Assembly: GCF_022698145.1 (NCBI RefSeq)
Contig: NZ_JALDAX010000002.1
Location: 612,954-676,953 of the forward strand
From: Streptomyces spinosisporus
GTDB lineage: Bacteria > Actinomycetota > Actinomycetes > Streptomycetales > Streptomycetaceae
Direction: 5' to 3'
Length of the DNA: 64,000 nucleotides
A model generated the notes under the pieces. It was not told the origin of the DNA, did no database searches, and was given only the letters and a program-made list of their open reading frames with translations. Shown here one piece after another: positions 44,064-51,339 of the stretch (positions within the stretch are counted from its first letter, which is position 1; every line of letters begins with the position of its first letter). A program made the translations under genes and the position numbers.

Positions 44064-44716
44064 TTGGGGGTGACCACCTTGTAGTTCTTGGGGACCTGCG
44101 CGTCCGGCCGGCGCAGGTACAGCGGGCGGGGCGCGGGGAGTTCCTCGCCCGCGGCCAGCCGCTCGGCGGCCAGGCCCGCCAGCGCCGCGGCCGAGACGTG
44201 CTCCGGCTCGTGCGCCTGGGGGAAGGTGTCCGGGTACAGCAGCGCGCCCGCGCCGACGGCCGGCAGTCCGGCCACCTGGTCGGCGATGTCGGCGGGCCGG
44301 TCGACGGCGGGGTCCGTCACACGCGTGCGGGAGTCGGCGTAGCGCGCCCAGTAGACCTCCTTGCGCCGGGCGTCGGTCGCCACGACGAACGGGCCTTTTT
44401 CGATGTCGGCCGCGTACGCCAGACCGTCGAGCGTGCAGACGCCGTGCACGGGGACACCGAGCGCGAGCCCGAAGGTGTCCGCGGTCATCAGTCCGACGCG
44501 CAGCCCGGTGTAGGGGCCGGGCCCGATGCCCACGACGATGCCGGTGACGGCGTCGAGCCTGAGCCCGGCCTCGGCGAGCACCCGGTCGACGGCCGGCAGC
44601 AGCAGCTCTCCGTGCCGGCGTGCGTCCACCTGGGCTGCGGAGGCGATGACGTCCGAGCCGTCGTGCAGGGCGACGGTGACGGCTGGGGTTGCGGTATCCA
44701 GAGCGAGCAAGAGCAC
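44060..44716 (-). CDS. tsaB: t6A complex dimerisation subunit TsaB
   Basis: ASKHA-fold protein of 218 aa, paralogous to TsaD but non-catalytic, which dimerises with TsaD for t6A synthesis. It shows LALDTATPAVTVAL, RRHGELLLPAVDRVLAEAG, and GIGPGPYTGLRVGLMTADTFG, the standard TsaB core. The GTG at 44716 follows TAGGCT by 6 nt (44723-44728) without a Shine-Dalgarno, so the tsaB-rimI-tsaD transcript may be leaderless. The C-terminal half is variable, as in the family. Confidence 0.94.
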   Translation of the reverse strand: MLLLALDTATPAVTVALHDGSDVIASAAQVDARRHGELLLPAVDRVLAEAGLRLDAVTGIVVGIGPGPYTGLRVGLMTADTFGLALGVPVHGVCTLDGLAYAADIEKGPFVVATDARRKEVYWARYADSRTRVTDPAVDRPADIADQVAGLPAVGAGALLYPDTFPQAHEPEHVSAAALAGLAAERLAAGEELPAPRPLYLRRPDAQVPKNYKVVTPK

Positions 44717-44722
44717 GCAAAC

Positions 44723-44728
44723 AGCCTA
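44723..44728 (-). promoter_or_regulatory. -10 element for a leaderless tsaB operon
   Basis: TAGGCT on the minus strand, 6 nt before the tsaB GTG. No ribosome site is present between them. Confidence 0.5.
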
Positions 44729-44829
44729 CGGCTCCCGCGCCTGCGGTATCGCCGCCCCGGTCGGGCGGGTGAAGGCTGCTACGGTCGCCGCAAATGGGAC
44801 GTACGACGTGATGGGTCAGGTGGGCGACG

Positions 44830-45384
44830 GTGCCAAGCAGCAGCTCCGGAATCGTGTTCGGGCTCACCGCGGCCGCCCTCGCGACGGTCGGCTTCCTCGG
44901 TTACCAGGCCTACGGCACCGTCCCGACGGCCCTCACCAAGGCGCACACGAGCGCCGCACCGGCCGCCGTCGCCTCCAAGGCGCCCGGCGGAAAGGCGAAC
45001 CCGAATGTCCCGCCCGCCGGTTCGGGGGTCGGGGAACGCGTCGTGTACTCGGTGGGCAGCGACCGCATCTGGCTGGTGGGCTCGCGCAACGAGGTCACCC
45101 GCAGCTTCACGGCGAGGCCCGGCACCGTCGACCCGGCTCCCGGCGTCTACCGGGTCACGTCCCGCTCCAACTCCGTGATCGGCACCGACGGCGTGCCCAT
45201 CGAGCATGTCGTGCGCTTCGCCACCGTCGACGGCGTGGCCATCGGCTTCAGCGCGGCGGTCGGCGACGCGCCCGCCGCGGCCGACTCCACCGTACGTACG
45301 GGCGGCATCCGCGAGTCCCGCGAGGACGGCGACGCGATGTGGGCGTTCGCGACGATCGGGGCGCAGGTCGCGGTGATCCCCTAG
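44830..45384 (+). CDS. membrane-anchored, degenerate L,D-transpeptidase-like protein
   Basis: Exported protein of 184 aa starting at GTG 44830 (AGGTGGG five bases upstream). A signal anchor covers residues 7-30 (GIVFGLTAAALATVGFLGY), then an Ala/Lys/Pro linker. The domain (70-184) reads RVVYSVGSDRIWLVGSRNEVTR, then PGTVDPAPGVYRVTSRS and HVVRFATVDGVAIGFSAA, which follows the strand order of YkuD L,D-transpeptidases. The HxG and SHGC catalytic region is missing. It could bind peptidoglycan without cutting. Family assignment is inference from pattern, not from conserved active-site residues. Confidence 0.65.
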   Translation: MPSSSSGIVFGLTAAALATVGFLGYQAYGTVPTALTKAHTSAAPAAVASKAPGGKANPNVPPAGSGVGERVVYSVGSDRIWLVGSRNEVTRSFTARPGTVDPAPGVYRVTSRSNSVIGTDGVPIEHVVRFATVDGVAIGFSAAVGDAPAAADSTVRTGGIRESREDGDAMWAFATIGAQVAVIP

Positions 45385-45407
45385 GGCACCTGTCTCCAGG
45401 GCCTGTC

Positions 45408-45584
45408 TCAGGCGGCTTCGCGGTGCTGCTCGGCCGGCGTGCCGCACAGGCCGGGGTCCGGCAGCCGTGGCGGGGTCGAGATCGCGTGCGCCGCGGCGCA
45501 CGACGCCAGCAGCTCGCGCATGGACACACCGGCTGCGACGGCGTGGGGCTTGTGCTGCTGCTCGTTGCTCTCGGTGGCCGGCAT
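45408..45584 (-). CDS. 58-aa small protein behind a perfect palindrome
   Basis: Short gene with an excellent ribosome site: AGGAGG five bases before ATG 45584. The peptide starts MPATESNEQQHKPHAVAAGV, has a helical middle (SMRELLASCAAAHAIS) and a Pro-rich end with a second Cys (GLCGTP), finishing HREAA. The two Cys (29 and 47) could bind metal or form a disulfide. A 22-bp perfect palindrome lies 29 bp upstream of the start, indicating tight transcription control, perhaps by iron. It converges on the YkuD-like gene with a 23-bp gap. No family recognised. Confidence 0.72.
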   Translation of the reverse strand: MPATESNEQQHKPHAVAAGVSMRELLASCAAAHAISTPPRLPDPGLCGTPAEQHREAA

Positions 45585-45612
45585 GGACGCCTCCTGGGGA
45601 CCGGGGGCGGGC

Positions 45613-45634
45613 GTAGTTAGGTAGACCTAACTAC
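45613..45634. promoter_or_regulatory. 22-bp perfect palindrome, iron-box-like operator
   Basis: Arms GTAGTTAGGT and ACCTAACTAC separated by AG. It contains TTAGGT and ACCTAA half-sites as in DmdR/IdeR iron boxes, but with a shorter centre, so another regulator (for example TetR family) is equally possible. It lies in the promoter position of the 58-aa gene. Confidence 0.65.
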
Positions 45635-45658
45635 AAGCTGGGTACCATGTGACCACGC

Positions 45659-45695
45659 ACAAGACGTCGAACGCAACAGCTTGCCGACGTCTTGT
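45659..45695 (-). terminator. hairpin after tsaE
   Basis: ACAAGACGTCG (45659-45669) pairs perfectly with CGACGTCTTGT (45685-45695), 15-nt loop, 72 bp after the tsaE stop. Confidence 0.7.
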
Positions 45696-45766
45696 CGGAA
45701 CGTTCACGGATCTGTCCGCCCGCCCGGCCCGCTCAGGCAGAGAGCACGCTCACGCAGAGGGCACGC

Positions 45767-46279
45767 TCAGGCGGTGAGCACGCTCAGGTCCACCGCCGCC
45801 CAGCGCTCGCCGAGACCGGTCACCGTCACGTGGCGCACCTCGTCGGTGGTGTCCCCCACGGCCCGGTGGATGACGACGTTCAGCCGGTCCTCGGTCAGCT
45901 CCTCGACCTTTCCCTCGCCCCACTCCACGACGATCACCGAGTCGGGCAGCGAGACGTCGAGGTCGAGGTCCTCCATCTCGTCGAGCCCGCCGGACAGGCG
46001 GTACGCGTCGACGTGCACGAGCGGCGGGCCGTCACCCAGCGACGGATGCACCCGGGCGATCACGAAGGTCGGCGAGGTCACCGCGCCCCGGACGCCGAGC
46101 CCCTCGCCGAGCCCGCGTGTGAGCGTCGTCTTGCCCGCGCCGAGCTCGCCGTTGAGCATCACGAGGTCGCCGGCGCACAGCAGTTTGGCGAGGCGGCGGC
46201 CGAGGTCCCGCATCTGCTCGGGGGAGGTGACGGTCAGCTCGGTCTCAACCGGGTTGTGCGGTGCTGCTGGTGCTTCCAT
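45767..46279 (-). CDS. tsaE: t6A synthesis ATPase TsaE
   Basis: Small P-loop ATPase of 170 aa that drives the TsaB-TsaD t6A cycle. Walker A is NGELGAGKTT (43-52), the TSPTF motif follows (67-71), and the HVDAYRL and VEWGEG segments are as in the family. The ATG at 46279 lies inside the end of the upstream hydrolase gene (35-bp overlap), and no later start is available before the conserved part. Although separated from tsaB-rimI-tsaD by two small convergent genes, it belongs to the same pathway. Confidence 0.93.
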   Translation of the reverse strand: MEAPAAPHNPVETELTVTSPEQMRDLGRRLAKLLCAGDLVMLNGELGAGKTTLTRGLGEGLGVRGAVTSPTFVIARVHPSLGDGPPLVHVDAYRLSGGLDEMEDLDLDVSLPDSVIVVEWGEGKVEELTEDRLNVVIHRAVGDTTDEVRHVTVTGLGERWAAVDLSVLTA

Positions 46280-47486
46280 AGCCACCCACGGTAGCCCCTG
46301 CGGGCACGGCACCCGCACGGGTGAGGAGGTCCGCCAGCCGGTCGGTGACCACTTCCGGGTGTTCCAGCATGACCAGATGCCCGGCGTCCGGCACCAGCAC
46401 CAGCTCCGCGTCCGGCAGCAGGTCGGCGATGGCCTCGCTGTGCTCACTGGGCGTGACGAGATCGCCGATCCCGGCCAGTACGAGCACGGGCAGTCCCGCG
46501 AAGTGCTCCAGGGCCTCGGTCTTGTCGTGGTCGGTGAACGCCGGGTAGAACTCGGCGACCACGTCGATCGGCGTGCCCTCGATCATCCGCTCCGCGAACC
46601 GCGCCACCGCCGGGTCGACGTCCCGGGAGGCGAAGGAATACCGCTTGATGACCCCGGCGAACAGGTCGGCGGTCGCCCGGCGCCCCTTCTCCACCAGTGC
46701 GGCCTGCTGCCCCAGCGCCTTCAGCACTCCGGGCAGGACGCGACGCACCGCGTTGACGCCGGCGACGGGCAGCCCGAAGTTGACCTCGCCGAGCCGCCCG
46801 GACGACGTACCGACGAGGGCGACCGCGACGACCCGGTCGCGGACGAGCTCCGGATACTGGTCGGCCAGCGCCATCACCGTCATCCCGCCCATGGAGTGCC
46901 CGACGAGCACGATCGGGCCCGTCGGCACGGCGGCGTCGATGACGGCTTTCAGGTCCCGCCCCAGCTGGTCGATGCTGACCGGCACCCCGTCGCGCACCTG
47001 CTGCACGCCCCGCCCGGAGCGCCCGTGGCTGCGCTGGTCCCAGTGCACGGTCCGTACGACACCCCGCAGGGCCGCGCGCTGGAAGTGCCAGGAGTCCTGG
47101 CTGAGGCAGTAGCCGTGGCTGAAGACGACGGTGACGGGAGCGGGCGCCTTCCGCCCGAACAGCCGCCGGCGGCGCGGTCCGAGCGCGGGCACGGCCTCGG
47201 GGTCGACCTCGTCGACCTCGTAGTACAGCTCCGTGCCGTCCTCGGCCGTGGCCTTGCCGGGCACGCCGCGCAGCGATCCGTACGGTCCCGCCGAGTCGAG
47301 GGCCAGCCGGGCCTTCCGGCGCATGCCGCGGCCGACGGTCAGCCGCTCGATGGCCACGCCGGCCGCCGCGCCCGCGGCCACCACACCTATCGCGGCACCG
47401 GCGAACCCGGTGGCCCTGCGCCAGTTGCCGGCCGCCCCCGTGGCGGAGGCGACGGCTGCGACGGCCCCCGCACTGCTCTCGCTCAC
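46245..47486 (-). CDS. alpha/beta hydrolase
   Basis: Alpha/beta-hydrolase fold protein of 413 aa. The N-terminal 50 residues hold an Ala/Gly/Val hydrophobic helix (about 24-47) that may anchor it in the membrane. The fold begins VTVVFSHGYCLSQDSWHFQR (oxyanion region), then WDQRSHGRSG, and the nucleophile elbow GHSMGG. Asp and His are provided by VLAGIGDLVTP and DAGHLVMLEHPE. The GTG start has AGAGGAG seven bases upstream. In actinobacteria this gene regularly sits between alr and tsaE. Substrate unknown; lipid or ester hydrolysis is plausible. Confidence 0.9.
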   Translation of the reverse strand: MSESSAGAVAAVASATGAAGNWRRATGFAGAAIGVVAAGAAAGVAIERLTVGRGMRRKARLALDSAGPYGSLRGVPGKATAEDGTELYYEVDEVDPEAVPALGPRRRRLFGRKAPAPVTVVFSHGYCLSQDSWHFQRAALRGVVRTVHWDQRSHGRSGRGVQQVRDGVPVSIDQLGRDLKAVIDAAVPTGPIVLVGHSMGGMTVMALADQYPELVRDRVVAVALVGTSSGRLGEVNFGLPVAGVNAVRRVLPGVLKALGQQAALVEKGRRATADLFAGVIKRYSFASRDVDPAVARFAERMIEGTPIDVVAEFYPAFTDHDKTEALEHFAGLPVLVLAGIGDLVTPSEHSEAIADLLPDAELVLVPDAGHLVMLEHPEVVTDRLADLLTRAGAVPAGATVGGYGSTSSTAQPG

Positions 47487-47621
47487 GTACCGCTCCTCTT
47501 CGCCGGATTACCGCTCTCGCTGGGTGTTGCTCGACTTACGGATGCTGCACTTGTGCCGGACGGACACCGCGCTTCTCCCGGACCGGCGCGCCCGTGCCGG
47601 ACCGGCGCGCCCTCATGGCGG

Positions 47622-48791
47622 TTACCCGCTTTGTTCCTCGTTCACGTAGACGCGGGGAACGCGTGTTCCGATCCGGGTGACGATCTCGTAGACGATGGTG
47701 CCCGCCGCCTGCGCCCAGTCCTCGGCGGTGGGCTCGCCGCGGTCGCCGGGCCCGAAGAGCACCGCCTCGGTGCCGGCCGCGGGCTCGTCCCCGCCGAGGT
47801 CGACGACGAACTGGTCCATCGCGACCCGTCCCGCGACGGTCCGCCACTTCCCGCCGACCAGCACCGGGCCGGTGCCGGAGGCATGGCGCGGGATGCCGTC
47901 GGCGTACCCGACGGGCACGAGTCCGAGGGTCGTCTCGCCGGGGGTGACGTAGTGATGCCCGTAGCTGACGCCGTGACCCCCGGGGACGTGCTTCACGAGC
48001 GCGACGGCCGCGGACAGGGTCATCACCGGGCGCAGCCCGAAGTCGGCCGGGGTGCCGATCTCGGGGCTCGGCGAGATCCCGTAGAGCGCGATCCCGGTCC
48101 GTACGAGGTCGAAGTGGGCCTCGGGGAGGGTGAGCGTGGCGGGCGAGTTGGCGATGTGCCGCACCTCCGGCCGCACGCCCCGGCCCTCGGCGTACGCGAG
48201 CATCTCCCGGAAGCGGGCGAGCTGGAGGGCGATGGAGGGGTGGCCCGGTTCGTCGGCGCACGCGAAGTGCGACCACAGGCCGGTGATCCGGATCAGGCCG
48301 TCGGCCTCGGCGCGCAGCGCCGCCCCGACCAGCTCGGCCCAGTCCTCGCCCGGCTGGCAGCCGTTGCGCCCGAGGCCTGTGTCGGCCTTGAGCTGCACGC
48401 GCGCGTGCCGGCCCGCGCGGCGGGCCGCGTCCGTGACCTCCTCAAGGGCCCACATGCCGCTCACCGACACGTCGATGTCGGCCTCGATCGCCTCCTGCCA
48501 GGGGCCGCCCGGCGTCCACAGCCAGCACATGAGGCGCCCGGGCAGCCCGGCGGCCCGCAGCGCGAGGGCCTCCTCGGGCGTGGCGGTCCCCAGCCAGGCG
48601 GCTCCCGCCTCGACGGCCGCGCGGGCACACCGCACCGCCCCGTGGCCGTACCCGTCGGACTTGACCACGGCCATGAGGGCGGCGTCCGGCGCCAGGGCGC
48701 GCAGGGCCCGCACATTGGCGCGCAGGGCGCCCAGGTCGATCTCGGCGCGGGCGCGCAGGGGCGCGGTCGGGGCAGTGGCTGTCTCAGTCAT
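47622..48791 (-). CDS. alr: alanine racemase
   Basis: PLP-dependent racemase of 389 aa converting L-Ala to D-Ala for peptidoglycan stem peptides. VVKSDGYGHG contains the PLP Lys44; the second-face Tyr lies in VGYADGIPRHAS, and MDQFVVDLG closes the active site of the partner subunit. RHIANSPATL and LVRTGIALYG are also standard. The ATG start has no strong Shine-Dalgarno. It is the first of several wall-precursor genes in this region (with glmS and glmM). Confidence 0.95.
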   Translation of the reverse strand: MTETATAPTAPLRARAEIDLGALRANVRALRALAPDAALMAVVKSDGYGHGAVRCARAAVEAGAAWLGTATPEEALALRAAGLPGRLMCWLWTPGGPWQEAIEADIDVSVSGMWALEEVTDAARRAGRHARVQLKADTGLGRNGCQPGEDWAELVGAALRAEADGLIRITGLWSHFACADEPGHPSIALQLARFREMLAYAEGRGVRPEVRHIANSPATLTLPEAHFDLVRTGIALYGISPSPEIGTPADFGLRPVMTLSAAVALVKHVPGGHGVSYGHHYVTPGETTLGLVPVGYADGIPRHASGTGPVLVGGKWRTVAGRVAMDQFVVDLGGDEPAAGTEAVLFGPGDRGEPTAEDWAQAAGTIVYEIVTRIGTRVPRVYVNEEQSG

Positions 48792-48858
48792 GGCGCACCC
48801 AGTGTCTCAGAGGGGTCCGACACCCCAGAGGCACCAGCCCCGAGGGGCGTGTGTCCCG

Positions 48859-50346
48859 TCAGTGCCCCGCGTCCCGTACGTCCCGCCACGCCTCCGGGAT
48901 CGCCGCCGCCACGTCGTGTGCCCCCGCCGGTGCGCCGTCGGCCGCGTAACGCCCCGCCAGCCCGTGCAGATACGCCGCCGCGCTGCCCGCGTCCAGCGCG
49001 GACAGACCGGACGCCAGCAGCGACCCGGCCAGGCCCGACAGCACGTCCCCGCTGCCGGCCGTGGCCAGCCAGGGCGTACCGGTGGCATTGACCCGTACGG
49101 CACCGCCGCGCGCGTCGGCGATCAGCGTGGTGGACCCCTTCAGGAGCACGGTCGCCCCGTACCGCGAGGCGAGTTCGCGCACCCAGGTCAGCCGCGCCCC
49201 CTCGACGGTCTCCCGCGAGACGCCCAGCAGCGCGGCGGCCTCCCCGGCGTGAGGGGTCATCAGGGTCGGTGCGGTACGCGCGCGTACCGCGTCGCGATCG
49301 GCCAGGCGCAGCCCGTCCGCGTCGACCAGGACGGGCACGTCGCAGGCGAGCACCTCGGCCACGGTGGACGCGTCGTCCCCGGCGCCGGGTCCCACGACCC
49401 AGGCCTGCACCCGCCCGGCGTGTTTGGGCCCCCGGTCCGACACCAGCGTCTCGGGGAACCGCGAGATCACCGCGTCCCCGGCGGGGCCGACGTACCGCAC
49501 GGCTCCCGCCCCGCCCCGCAGCGCCCCGGACACGGCGAGCACCGCGGCACCGGGATAGCGGGCGGACCCGGCGGCGATCCCCACCACCCCCCGCCGGTAC
49601 TTGTCGCTCTCGGCACCCGGCACCGGCAGCAGCCGGGCCACGTCCGCGTGCTGCAACGCCTCCAGTGCGGCCTCGTCGGGCAGTTCACCGTCGAGCCCGA
49701 TGTCGACGAGCCGCACGGACCCGGCGTACGCGCGCGCGGGGTCGATCAGCAGCCCCGGCTTGTGCGTCCCGAAGGTGACGGTCAGGTCGGCCCGTACGGC
49801 GTCCCCGTGCACCTCCCCGGTGTCGGCGTCGACCCCGCTGGGCAGGTCGACGGCCACGACGGCGGCGCGGGACTCGGCGGCACAGGCCGCCAACTGCGCG
49901 GCGTCCGGGCGCAGTCCGCCCTTGCCGCCGATCCCCACGATGCCGTCGACGACGAGGTCGGCCCGCAGGATCGCCTCCTCGACGGCGCCGACACCGGCCG
50001 CGGCCGCGGCGCCGCCCACCGTGTCCGCGCCCGCGCCGACGACCCGCCCGCCGGCCCTCAGCAGCGCCGCGAGCCCCGCGGCATGGGCCCGTTCGGGCGC
50101 GAGCAGCACAGCGGCGACCCCCGCCCCCCGCCGGGCGAGGCGGGCACCGGCGTACAGGGCGTCACCGCCGTTGTCCCCGCTGCCGACGAGCAGCACGACC
50201 CTGCTGCCGTAGACCCGCCCGAGCAACCCGGCGCAGGCGGCGGCGAGCCCGGCGGCGGCGCGCTGCATCAGCGCCCCCTCGGGAAGCCGCGCCATCAGCG
50301 CACGCTCGGCCGTCCTTACCGTCTCCACGCTGTACGCAGTACGCAT
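48859..50346 (-). CDS. nnr: bifunctional NAD(P)H-hydrate epimerase/dehydratase
   Basis: Nicotinamide-nucleotide repair enzyme of 495 aa, starting at the ATG at 50346. The N-terminal YjeF_N epimerase domain (1-210) shows LVGSGDNGGDALYAG and VVAVDLPSGVDADTG. The C-terminal ribokinase-like dehydratase domain (about 230-490) has VVGIAAGSARYPGAA, VVGPGAG, VLVDADGL, TPHAGEAAALLG and the GSGDVLSG anion hole. Together they restore damaged hydrated NAD(P)H. The usual acpS-nnr-alr order of actinobacteria is preserved here. Confidence 0.93.
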   Translation of the reverse strand: MRTAYSVETVRTAERALMARLPEGALMQRAAAGLAAACAGLLGRVYGSRVVLLVGSGDNGGDALYAGARLARRGAGVAAVLLAPERAHAAGLAALLRAGGRVVGAGADTVGGAAAAAGVGAVEEAILRADLVVDGIVGIGGKGGLRPDAAQLAACAAESRAAVVAVDLPSGVDADTGEVHGDAVRADLTVTFGTHKPGLLIDPARAYAGSVRLVDIGLDGELPDEAALEALQHADVARLLPVPGAESDKYRRGVVGIAAGSARYPGAAVLAVSGALRGGAGAVRYVGPAGDAVISRFPETLVSDRGPKHAGRVQAWVVGPGAGDDASTVAEVLACDVPVLVDADGLRLADRDAVRARTAPTLMTPHAGEAAALLGVSRETVEGARLTWVRELASRYGATVLLKGSTTLIADARGGAVRVNATGTPWLATAGSGDVLSGLAGSLLASGLSALDAGSAAAYLHGLAGRYAADGAPAGAHDVAAAIPEAWRDVRDAGH

Positions 50347-50455
50347 GGGGTCGAGTCTCTCCCGACCCCGGCCCGGGCCGCACCCCCGCCCCGTCAGCGG
50401 CCTGCGCGTTCGCCGGCACGGGCCGATTGTCAGTGGCGGCTGCCATGCTCGGCGC

Positions 50456-50905
50456 ATGGGAGTCTTGTACGGCTATTACGCCGCCACCGACGACGAGCAC
50501 GCCGTCCGCGCGGTCGTGCGCGAGGACGGGGAGCCCCTGGGCACGGGGTACGACGAGCTGGTGGTGAAGGGCATCGACCCGGTGGTCGACCTGCTGCCGG
50601 CCGAGACGCTGATAACGGGCCGGGCGGCGGACGAGGTGAAGGCCGATCCGCGGCACGGCGCGCTGATCGCGATGGTGGGCGACGGCGAGGCCGTCGGTGT
50701 GTCGCTCACCGACGGCTTCCGTGACGCGCTCGCCGCGTTCGACCGGCGGCTGCTGGAGGACGTGGCCGTCGGCTGGGCGTCGACCGGTGACTTCCCGAGC
50801 CCGCCGGACCCGGCCGACCTGTCCCGCTTCCTGCGCGCCCTCGCCGACCTCGCGGACCGGGCGGCCGTCCGCAACCACCGTCTGTACTGCTGGATCTGCC
50901 CGTAG
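50456..50905 (+). CDS. hypothetical DUF1877-like protein
   Basis: Soluble protein of 149 aa, beginning MGVLYGYYAATDDEHAVRAV. The start pattern, the mixed helix/strand layout and the terminal LYCWICP are reminiscent of DUF1877-type proteins found singly in Streptomyces; function unknown. The ATG at 50456 lacks a Shine-Dalgarno; CATGCT lies 6 nt upstream. It sits between nnr and acpS but on the opposite strand, so it interrupts an otherwise conserved block. Confidence 0.75.
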   Translation: MGVLYGYYAATDDEHAVRAVVREDGEPLGTGYDELVVKGIDPVVDLLPAETLITGRAADEVKADPRHGALIAMVGDGEAVGVSLTDGFRDALAAFDRRLLEDVAVGWASTGDFPSPPDPADLSRFLRALADLADRAAVRNHRLYCWICP

Positions 50906-50932
50906 CCCCACGAGATCGTGCCCGGCCGGGGC

Positions 50933-51304
50933 TCACCCCTCGGCGATCACCACGGCCGAGGCGACCCCCGCGTCATGACTGAGCGACACATGCCAGGACC
51001 GCACCCCGAGTTCCGCCGCCCGCGCCGCCACCGTCCCCTTCACCCGCAGCCGCGGCTGCCCGCTGTCCTCGACGAAGACCTCGGCATCCGTCCACAGCAG
51101 CCCGGCCGGCGCCCCGAGCGCCTTGGCCAGCGCCTCCTTGGCGGCGAAGCGCGCCGCGAGCGAGGCGATGCCCCGGCGCCCGCCGCCCGGCAGCACCAAC
51201 TCGCGCTCCACGAACAGCCGTTGCGCCATCCCGGGGGTGCGCTCGAGGGAAGCCTCGAACCGGTCGATCTCCGCCACGTCGATCCCGACGCCGATGATGC
51301 TCAT
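50933..51304 (-). CDS. acpS: holo-[acyl-carrier-protein] synthase
   Basis: 4'-phosphopantetheinyl transferase of 123 aa that activates ACP in fatty-acid (and some polyketide) synthesis. [10 protein letters not shown] carries the Mg2+-binding Asp9, and [12 protein letters not shown] provides Glu57 and the CoA-binding Lys. SWHVSLSHD closes the fold. ATG at 51304 follows TAAGGT by 6 nt, so it may be leaderless, though AAGGTG could also serve as a ribosome site. Confidence 0.95.
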   Translation of the reverse strand: MSIIGVGIDVAEIDRFEASLERTPGMAQRLFVERELVLPGGGRRGIASLAARFAAKEALAKALGAPAGLLWTDAEVFVEDSGQPRLRVKGTVAARAAELGVRSWHVSLSHDAGVASAVVIAEG

Positions 51305-51339
51305 GGCGGCACCTTACGAGGAGATCACCACGGGCAACC

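Noticed and set aside
45613..45634. Calling the palindrome a definite DmdR iron box.
   Set aside because: The half-sites match but the central spacing is shorter than the 19-bp consensus; left as iron-box-like only.
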